From Candidatus Binataceae bacterium (GTDB taxonomy: Bacteria; Desulfobacterota; Binatia; Binatales; Binataceae): a DNA stretch of 33,202 bases. A program made the position numbers and the translations under genes. Shown here piece by piece: positions 26,714 through 33,202 of the stretch; within the stretch, counting starts at the first letter, position 1, and each line of letters starts with the position of its first letter. Location: positions 1 through 33,202 of the forward strand of contig JASHQJ010000274.1 in NCBI GenBank assembly GCA_030037595.1, given 5' to 3'. Under the pieces are notes generated by a model. That model was not told the origin of the DNA. It searched no databases and saw only the letters and a program-made list of their open reading frames with translations.

Positions 26714-27517
26714 TCAGATCAGATGGAAGTGCAAGACGCCTAATTGTAGCACGCCTAGCACGACTTCGAGCACGATCAGCAGGACCACCACAGCCTCGAG
26801 CAGTATCAGGCGTCGATCGCGGCCGACATCGAGCAGCAGCTCGAGCGACTGCTGAATGCCAGCAATCTTGGCCGCCATCGCCTCGTAGCGATCGGCGAGG
26901 TCGAACTCGGCGCGAAGATCGTCATAGATCCTGTCCATCGCCGGGTCTTCCCAGGTCGCGTCGGGCTTGTCGAGCAGATGCAGCACTGCGAGCACCTCGG
27001 TGCGCGTCGTGATCGCCTCGCCGATAAACCGATGCAGCGGCCGGATTCGAAACGGCACCGTTCCGCGGCGCTCCAGCTCCTCGATGAACCGCGCGGTGCG
27101 CGTGAACATCGTCTCGACGATACGCTCGTAGTATTCCATCGCGGCGCTCTGTGCGACGATCAATGCCACGATGCTCGCGCGTGGCCGCGTGAGCTGATCG
27201 ACGGTGAGCATCCCGCTCGTGATACCCACCGAGCTGTCGGGATCCTCCCTGACCGAATAGTCCTCGCGGATCACCTGGGTCGTCAGCTTCGGCATCAGCG
27301 CTCGAAGCCGCGCCATCTCACCATCGCGTTTGTCGGCGGGAACGTCCACCAGCACGGCGGCGCCAAACGGAAAGATGTAGAGACCGCCGTCCGGTGGAAT
27401 CGGAACGTACAGCTCGAGCGGCGAGACTCGCGCTTCCGGAAATGCGGGCACAATCTGGCGCAGGGAGAAATTCTCCTCGAAAGCGATCGCGTAGAACTGA
27501 TGAATCTTCTGAGCCAA
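26714..27517 (-). CDS. RMD1/DUF155-family membrane-anchored protein
   Basis: IHQFYAIAFEENFSLRQIVPAFPEARVSPLELYVPIPPDGGLYIFPFGAAVLVDVP...EDYSVREDPDSSVGITSGMLTVDQLTRPRASIVALIVAQSAAMEYYERIVE...LELLLDVGRDRRLILLEAVVVLLIVLEVVLGV, matching the RMD1/Sif2 (DUF155) layout with a C-terminal TM. TTG start at 27517 proposed because the longer ORF (27748) overlaps the divergent DUF885 gene. Confidence 0.75.
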   Translation of the reverse strand: MAQKIHQFYAIAFEENFSLRQIVPAFPEARVSPLELYVPIPPDGGLYIFPFGAAVLVDVPADKRDGEMARLRALMPKLTTQVIREDYSVREDPDSSVGITSGMLTVDQLTRPRASIVALIVAQSAAMEYYERIVETMFTRTARFIEELERRGTVPFRIRPLHRFIGEAITTRTEVLAVLHLLDKPDATWEDPAMDRIYDDLRAEFDLADRYEAMAAKIAGIQQSLELLLDVGRDRRLILLEAVVVLLIVLEVVLGVLQLGVLHFHLI

Positions 27518-27599
27518 GCCGCGGGTCCTCCCTCGCCGCCGATCCGAGGCGCATCGAGTTCTTCCACTCGACGATGCCCGGCGCAATACTCCCAAGCCA

Positions 27600-29357
27600 A
27601 TGCGAACATTGAAAGCGCCCGTCGTCCTTCTCGCCCTTCTGCTGCTCGCTCCATCAACTTCGCCGCTCGCATTCTCAGAGCAGGCCGCGCCAGCTGCTGC
27701 CACTGCCAGTGCAGATAGCGACTTCCACGCGAAGACCAAGGAGTTCATCCAGGAGGAGCTTCGGCTCTACCCCGAGTTTGCGACCGCCCTTGGCGACCAT
27801 CGCTATGACGACCGCGTTGACGACGACTCTATGAAAGGCATCGCTCGCATCATCGCGCATGCTCATCGATGGAAAGACATCTTCGCCGCGATACCTTCCA
27901 AATCGCTCACGGAAGCCGATGAAATCGATCGCGAGTGGCTCACCGCGCGCGCCGACGGCGAACTCCTCTGGAGTGAGCAGGTGCGATCGTATGAACGCGA
28001 CCCGGGCATGTATCTTCCGACCTCCGCCGTCTATTCACTGATCAAGCGCAACTTCGCCCCGCCCGATGTCCGCATTCGATCCGTCACTGCGCGCCAGAAG
28101 GCCTCGCTCGCGAATCTGAACGCAGCTCGCACGAACTTAAAGCCCGCGCGCGTGCCGCAGATCGCAATCGATATCGAGCTGATGCAGATGCGGGGGACAC
28201 TCGACTTCTTCAATAAGTCGTTGCCCGAGGCCTTCCACGATGTCGCCGACGGTCCCGACCGGCAGGCATTCGACGCCGCCAACGCAGCGCTGGTCAACCA
28301 GATCGAGAACTACGCGAAGTGGATGAAGAACGATCTGCGCCCGCACGCGTCCGGCGAGTACGCGATCGGCGCCGATGCGTACCGGAGAATGCTCGCCGAT
28401 GCGGACTTCGTCGATACGCCGCTCGACAAGCTCGAGCGGATCGGCGAGAACGAGATGCACCGGCTGCAAATTCAGTTCGCCACAACCGCAAAACGAATCG
28501 ATTCAAAGCATTCGCCAGCCGAGGTCGTTGCCGCGCTCGCGAACGCGCATCCGGCGGCAGATCAAGTCATTTCCGCGGTGACCGCGGGCCTCGCTTCGAT
28601 TCGCGATTACGTGGAAATCCATCGGATCGCGACAATCCCGTCCCACATCCTGCCGATCGTCGCCGAAACGCCGCCCTTCATGCGCGCGACGACGTTTGCC
28701 TCGATGGATTCGCCGGGGCCGTTCGAAAAATCCACCGAGGCGTACTTCTACGTGACGCTGCCTGATTCGTCGTGGCCGAAGGAAAAGCAAGAGCAGTTGC
28801 TCGCGTTCTACTCGCCACCGACCATCTCCGATAGCTCGGTGCACGAAGTCTATCCTGGCCACTATGTGCAGTTCTTGAACAACCGGTTGAATCCCGACCA
28901 GGTGCGCGCCATCTATCATTCAGGTTCGGACAGCGAAGGATGGGCGCTCTATTGCGAGCAGATGATGCTCGACGAGGGACTCCACGATCACAATCCGAAA
29001 TTCCGGCTCGCGCAGTTGCAGATGGCGCTGATGCGCGCGTCTCGGTACCTCGTCGGCATCCGGATGCATACGCGCGGCATGACCGTCGCGCAGGCAACGG
29101 CGTTCTTCGAGAAGAACGCCTACCAGACGCATCACAACGCCGAAGTTGAGGCGCTCCGCGGCACCGATGATCCAGGTTATCTACGCTACCAACTCGGGAA
29201 GCTGATGATTCTGAAGCTGCGCGACGACGTGCGCCACAAGGAGGGCGCGGCGTTCAATCTCGGCAAGTTCCACGACGCGTTCCTCGCCGAAGGTGCGATT
29301 CCGGTGCCGCTCGTTCGGCGCGCGCTGCTCGGACCGTCAGCGGGTCCGCCGCTATAG
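27600..29357 (+). CDS. DUF885-family exported protein (putative metallopeptidase-like)
   Basis: Signal peptide; 585 aa; FHAKTKEFIQEELRLYPEFATALGDHRYDDRVDD; VHEVYPGHYVQFLNN and SEGWALYCEQMMLDEG: DUF885 hallmark motifs. Confidence 0.87.
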   Translation: MRTLKAPVVLLALLLLAPSTSPLAFSEQAAPAAATASADSDFHAKTKEFIQEELRLYPEFATALGDHRYDDRVDDDSMKGIARIIAHAHRWKDIFAAIPSKSLTEADEIDREWLTARADGELLWSEQVRSYERDPGMYLPTSAVYSLIKRNFAPPDVRIRSVTARQKASLANLNAARTNLKPARVPQIAIDIELMQMRGTLDFFNKSLPEAFHDVADGPDRQAFDAANAALVNQIENYAKWMKNDLRPHASGEYAIGADAYRRMLADADFVDTPLDKLERIGENEMHRLQIQFATTAKRIDSKHSPAEVVAALANAHPAADQVISAVTAGLASIRDYVEIHRIATIPSHILPIVAETPPFMRATTFASMDSPGPFEKSTEAYFYVTLPDSSWPKEKQEQLLAFYSPPTISDSSVHEVYPGHYVQFLNNRLNPDQVRAIYHSGSDSEGWALYCEQMMLDEGLHDHNPKFRLAQLQMALMRASRYLVGIRMHTRGMTVAQATAFFEKNAYQTHHNAEVEALRGTDDPGYLRYQLGKLMILKLRDDVRHKEGAAFNLGKFHDAFLAEGAIPVPLVRRALLGPSAGPPL

Positions 29358-29364
29358 CCCACGG

Positions 29365-29925
29365 CTACTTCGGCTCGATCAGCACAACCTCGAGAGGTTC
29401 ATCGCGGGCATTCTCAGTCTGGAGCGTCTCGGCTTCGAGCCACGCCGCGACGCCCGCGGGCGCGCCGCGTTCGTCGGCGTGGCCGTCGGCGAACTTCAAT
29501 TTCACCGCAACGTCGGTGATCGTCGCGAGCACGCGTGGCGGATGATGCACCATGATGCCCTTCTCGTGCGCCTCAAATCTGAGCCTCACGATTCGGACGC
29601 GATCGTTTTCGAACTCCACCTTGAAGCGCCACGGTTGCAGCCGAATCGCGTCGAGCGGAGTCGATTCTACGCGCGGCGCGGATTTCAGCTCGACACTAAG
29701 CTCACGGATTGGCTTGTTAGCGCGCGATTGCTGCTCGGGCGGCGTTCCTTCGAAATACCTCGCACGCCCGCGATCGTTGAAGTCGATCGCGACCGTTCTC
29801 AGCGAAGCCGGAGTGTAACGCGACGCTGGCTCGTCCGGCACGAGCGTCACGTTCACCAACCGAACGTATTCATTTTCGAAAAAGACCTGGTAAGGCTTGA
29901 CTGCCGCGCCGCCCTCCCCGCTCAC
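29365..29925 (-). CDS. Hypothetical protein, possible cupin-like repeat
   Basis: Two internally similar halves: YQVFFENEYVRLVNVTLVPDEPASRYTP... and FKVEFENDRVRIVRLRFEAHEKGIMVHHPPRVLATITD. Overlaps the upstream glutaredoxin gene by 4 nt. Confidence 0.58.
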   Translation of the reverse strand: MSGEGGAAVKPYQVFFENEYVRLVNVTLVPDEPASRYTPASLRTVAIDFNDRGRARYFEGTPPEQQSRANKPIRELSVELKSAPRVESTPLDAIRLQPWRFKVEFENDRVRIVRLRFEAHEKGIMVHHPPRVLATITDVAVKLKFADGHADERGAPAGVAAWLEAETLQTENARDEPLEVVLIEPK

Positions 29926-30155
29926 AGGCCGAGCACCCGCCGAAGCCGGGGAGCGCTGAACCCGAGCATCGTCTCGTCACCGACTTTGATGACCGGCACG
30001 GCGCGAAAGCCAAGCCCGATCAGCTCATCACGAGCCGCAGGATCGTCTGCGATATTCTTTTCCACGAATCCGACGCCGTGTTCCTTCAAAAAGCCCTTCG
30101 CCTGCACGCAAGCCGAGCATCCGACGTTCGTATAGATGACAACTTCCATTCGCAC
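29922..30155 (-). CDS. Glutaredoxin-family protein
   Basis: 77 aa, MRMEVVIYTNVGCSACVQAKGFLKEHGVGFVEKNIADDPAARDELIGLGFRAVPVIKVGDETMLGF: CxxC (CSAC), VPV cis-Pro and G(F) motif. Confidence 0.85.
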   Translation of the reverse strand: MRMEVVIYTNVGCSACVQAKGFLKEHGVGFVEKNIADDPAARDELIGLGFRAVPVIKVGDETMLGFSAPRLRRVLGL

Positions 30156-30161
30156 CTCTCC

Positions 30162-30581
30162 TTAATGATGATGCACGCCGTTGGCCGTACCGTGTGCCTT
30201 CCGCTCGGCGCTGCATTTCGCGCATTCGCACATGCCTCCGCAGTCCCGGATCATCTTCTCCAGCGTTCGACGCATACGATTCAGCCGTTTGATTTCCTCG
30301 TTCATGGCAACGAGCTTCGCCTCGGCCTTGCGCGTGACCGGACCGCATTCGCGCGTGGATTTGACGCCGAGCGACAGCAGCTCCTTGATTTCCCGCAGCG
30401 AAAAGCCGAGAGCCTTCGCATCGTGGATAAAACCAAGCCGATCGAGCACGTCACTCGAATACAGCCTGTAGCCCGAGAAATTGCGGCGCGGCCGCGCCAC
30501 CAGGCCCTGCCGCTCATAGAAGCGCAACGTGTCGATACTTACGCCCGCAGCGCTCGCCACTCGTCCGATCGTCATCGCCAT
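30162..30581 (-). CDS. MerR-family regulator with Cys/His-rich C-terminus
   Basis: MAMTIGRVASAAGVSIDTLRFYERQGLVARPRRNFSGYRLYSSDVLDRLGFIHDAKALGFSLREIKELLSL: canonical MerR. C-terminus IRDCGGMCECAKCSAERKAHGTANGVHHH. Confidence 0.92.
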   Translation of the reverse strand: MAMTIGRVASAAGVSIDTLRFYERQGLVARPRRNFSGYRLYSSDVLDRLGFIHDAKALGFSLREIKELLSLGVKSTRECGPVTRKAEAKLVAMNEEIKRLNRMRRTLEKMIRDCGGMCECAKCSAERKAHGTANGVHHH

Positions 30582-30585
30582 AGGA

Positions 30586-30617
30586 ACGATAGACCCTTGA
30601 CCATGGTCCAGAGTCAA
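30586..30617 (-). promoter_or_regulatory. Candidate MerR-type promoter/operator
   Basis: Minus strand: TTGACT (-35, 30612-30617), 20-bp spacer, TATCGT (-10, 30586-30591). Spacer contains palindrome GACCATGGTC (30599-30608). ATG (30581) lies 4 nt after the -10. Confidence 0.6.
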
Positions 30618-30684
30618 GCGGGTTCGCGACCGCCCTTTCACGCCACGCCGCCGCTCCGTATATTGATCGCTCAAGGCATTCGCG

Positions 30685-32217
30685 GTGATTTTAATCCTCG
30701 ATTTCGGCAGCCAGTACACGCAGCTGATCGCGCGCCGCGTGCGTGAGCTGCACGTCTACTGCGAGCTGCATCCATTCAACCTCGACCCGGCGAAAATCCG
30801 CGCGATGAAGCCGAGCGGCATCATCCTGTCGGGCGGACCTGCGAGCCTCTACGAGGAAAACGCGCCCGATATCGATGACACCGTACTCAACATGGGATGC
30901 CCGGTGCTCGGCATCTGCTACGGCCTCTATGTCATCGCGCAGCACGCGGGTGCGAAGAGCGTCGGTTCGCGCGCGCGCGAGTATGGCGCCGCGACTCTCA
31001 TCGTCGATCGCGACGACAAGCTGTTCGCAGGCCTCGGCGGACGCGAGCATCGCGTATGGATGAGTCATGGCGATCGCGTCGAGGCGATTCCCGATACGCT
31101 GTCGCCAATTGCGCACACCGCTAACTCGCCTTTCGCGGCGTTCCGCTCCAACGACGGTCGGCTCCGCGGCATCCAGTTTCATCCCGAGGTCGTCCACACC
31201 CCGTGCGGCACACTCTTGCTCCGAAACTTCGTGCTCGGCATCTGCGGCGAGCGCGGCGACTGGACGATGGCGAACTTTATCGACACGAAAGTCGCCGAGA
31301 TTCAAAAGCAGGTCGGACCGAAAGATCGCGTGATCATGGGACTCTCGGGTGGCGTTGATTCTTCTGTTGCCGCGGCGTTGATTCATCGTGCGATCGGCGA
31401 CCGCCTCGAATGCGTTTTCGTCGATACCGGCCTCTTGCGCGCGGGCGAGCGCGAGCGGATGGAAAATGTGTTCGCGCGCCAGCTCGGAATCGCGCTCCGC
31501 GTCGTGGACTCGTCCGAGCTTTTCATTTCGCGCCTCAAAGGCCTGCTCGATCCCGAGCAGAAGCGCCGCATCATCGGCCACACGTTTATCGAAGTGTTCG
31601 AAAAGGAGGCGCACGCGCTCGAAGGTGCGCGCTTCCTCGGCCAAGGCACGCTCTATCCCGATGTGATCGAGTCGGTGTCGTTCAAGGGCCCGTCGGCGGT
31701 GATCAAAAGTCACCACAACGTCGGTGGTTTGCCCGAGACGATGAAGCTCGAAGTGGTCGAGCCGCTGCGCGAACTGTTCAAGGACGAGGCGCGCGAGGTG
31801 GGACGCGAACTTGGGCTCGCTGCCGAGATCGTCGATCGCGAACCATTCCCCGGACCCGGCCTCGCGGTGAGAATCGTCGGCGAGGTGACGCGCGAGCGGC
31901 TCGAGCTCCTTAGGCGCGCGGACGCGATCGTGATGGAAGAAACCGCGGCGGCTGGTGTGGTTAAAAGGGTGTGGCAGGCGTTCGCCGTGCTGCTTCCGCT
32001 CAAGACCGTCGGCGTAATGGGCGATGGCCGGAGTTACGAGAGCGTGATCGCGATTCGCGCGGTCGAATCGCAGGACGGCATGACCGCGGACTGGGCGCGC
32101 CTCGACCCCGGCTTCCTCGCGCAGCTCTCGAGCCGCATCACCAACGAGACCAAGGGCGTCAACCGCGTGGTGTACGACATCACTTCGAAGCCTCCCGCGA
32201 CGATTGAATGGGAGTGA
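30685..32217 (+). CDS. guaA: GMP synthase (glutamine-hydrolysing)
   Basis: GTG start. [75 protein letters not shown]: diagnostic GuaA motifs. Confidence 0.98.
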   Translation: MILILDFGSQYTQLIARRVRELHVYCELHPFNLDPAKIRAMKPSGIILSGGPASLYEENAPDIDDTVLNMGCPVLGICYGLYVIAQHAGAKSVGSRAREYGAATLIVDRDDKLFAGLGGREHRVWMSHGDRVEAIPDTLSPIAHTANSPFAAFRSNDGRLRGIQFHPEVVHTPCGTLLLRNFVLGICGERGDWTMANFIDTKVAEIQKQVGPKDRVIMGLSGGVDSSVAAALIHRAIGDRLECVFVDTGLLRAGERERMENVFARQLGIALRVVDSSELFISRLKGLLDPEQKRRIIGHTFIEVFEKEAHALEGARFLGQGTLYPDVIESVSFKGPSAVIKSHHNVGGLPETMKLEVVEPLRELFKDEAREVGRELGLAAEIVDREPFPGPGLAVRIVGEVTRERLELLRRADAIVMEETAAAGVVKRVWQAFAVLLPLKTVGVMGDGRSYESVIAIRAVESQDGMTADWARLDPGFLAQLSSRITNETKGVNRVVYDITSKPPATIEWE

Positions 32218-32221
32218 CACG

Positions 32222-33202
32222 ATGACGGTCCGAACTCGGTACGCACCGAGCCCGACAGGCTCGTTGCACATTGGCAACGTGCGGTCAGGCCTGTTTGCAT
32301 ATTTGTTTGCGCGCCATCACAAGGGCGCGTTCATCCTGCGTATCGACGATACCGACCAGGAACGCTCGACCAAGGAATCTCTCGACGAAATTCTCGAGAG
32401 CCTCAGATGGCTCGGCCTGGAGTGGGACAACGGTCCGCCCGATCCGAAGTACTTCGAGTCGAATCGGTTCGACCGGTATCGCGAAGGCGCTCTGAAATTG
32501 TTGCGTGAGGGCCACGCGTACCCTTGCTACTGCACACCCGAAGAACTGGAAGCCAAGCGCGAGCTGGCAGAGAAGGAGCATCGAAAACCCGGCTACGATG
32601 GGACGTGTCGCGACAAACCCTTTGCCGCCGATCTCCAATTGCCCGACAAGCGCGCCGGGCGCAACTACACGATCAGATTTCGTTCACCAAGAGTGGGCGA
32701 GACGGTGGTCGACGACCTGGTCAAAGGCAGGGCGGTTTTCGAAAATTCCGAGCTCGACGATTTGATCATCTTCCGCTCCGATGGCGTGCCGACGTACAAC
32801 TTCGCAACGGTTCTCGACGATGCGGACTTCGAAATAACGCACGTCGTGCGCGGCGACGATCATTTGCCGAATACGCCCCGCCAGATGCAGATTTTCTTTG
32901 CGCTGGGACTCAAGCCGCCCGCATACGCGCACTTGCCGATGGTTCTTGGGACCGACGGCGCCAAACTCTCCAAGCGTCACGGCCACACCTCGGTGTTTGC
33001 CTATCGAGACGCGGGCTACTTTCCCGAAACGCTGGTTAACTACCTCGCCCGGCTCGGATGGTCGCATGGCGACCAAGAGATCTTTTCCAAGGATGAGCTG
33101 ATCGAGTACTTCGGCTTCGAGGCGTGCGGAAAATCAGCTGGCGTCTTCAACGCCGAGAAGCTCCTGTGGCTGAACTTTCACTACCTCAAGCAGCACACGC
33201 CC
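32222..33202 (+). CDS. gltX: Glutamyl-tRNA synthetase (partial, runs off the window)
   Basis: [49 protein letters not shown] (HIGH-type HIGN); [12 protein letters not shown] (KLSKR). Open to the window end, hence absent from the ORF track. Confidence 0.97.
   Translation, partial: MTVRTRYAPSPTGSLHIGNVRSGLFAYLFARHHKGAFILRIDDTDQERSTKESLDEILESLRWLGLEWDNGPPDPKYFESNRFDRYREGALKLLREGHAYPCYCTPEELEAKRELAEKEHRKPGYDGTCRDKPFAADLQLPDKRAGRNYTIRFRSPRVGETVVDDLVKGRAVFENSELDDLIIFRSDGVPTYNFATVLDDADFEITHVVRGDDHLPNTPRQMQIFFALGLKPPAYAHLPMVLGTDGAKLSKRHGHTSVFAYRDAGYFPETLVNYLARLGWSHGDQEIFSKDELIEYFGFEACGKSAGVFNAEKLLWLNFHYLKQHTP

Noticed and set aside
30691-32277. 528-aa minus-strand ORF antisense to guaA
   Set aside because: Fully covered by a certain guaA CDS. 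Long antisense ORFs are expected in high-GC DNA; the translation is low-complexity Arg/Ala/Asp-rich with no domain.
1-33202. CRISPR arrays, rRNA, prophage or anti-phage defence genes
   Set aside because: Looked for regularly spaced direct repeats, rRNA landmarks, integrases, capsid/terminase, Cas, RM or toxin-antitoxin motifs. None seen apart from the IS110 remnant.

Overview
A 33.2 kb high-GC bacterial chromosomal window, read by eye only, with no database searches. The mix of families suggests a deltaproteobacterial or Binatota-like genome, but that is a guess. Intact blocks: (i) a trehalose locus with otsA-otsB-MFS diverging from DUF5752-treT; (ii) a PadR / HAAS-type membrane protein / bacterial pentameric ligand-gated ion channel (pLGIC) unit, with the channel gene split by a frameshift at a 6-nt homopolymer; (iii) DUF1329, DUF899, hydrolase, sterol desaturase-family and acyl-CoA dehydrogenase genes; (iv) an 884-aa STT3/PglB-type oligosaccharyltransferase homolog with a WWDFG motif; (v) RMD1/DUF155 and DUF885 genes; (vi) a MerR-glutaredoxin-small protein operon with a MerR-type 20-bp-spacer promoter; (vii) guaA and a partial gltX. 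Between these lie several decayed genes: an IS110-family remnant, a multi-frameshift HTH regulator plus beta-propeller pair, a PAP2 phosphatase, a multi-TM protein and a GumC/Wzz-like remnant. There are also several unexplained intergenic inverted repeats. I saw no tRNA, rRNA or CRISPR. The items most worth follow-up are the PadR/HAAS/pLGIC unit, the STT3 homolog, the DUF5752-TreT pair and the MerR-glutaredoxin operon.
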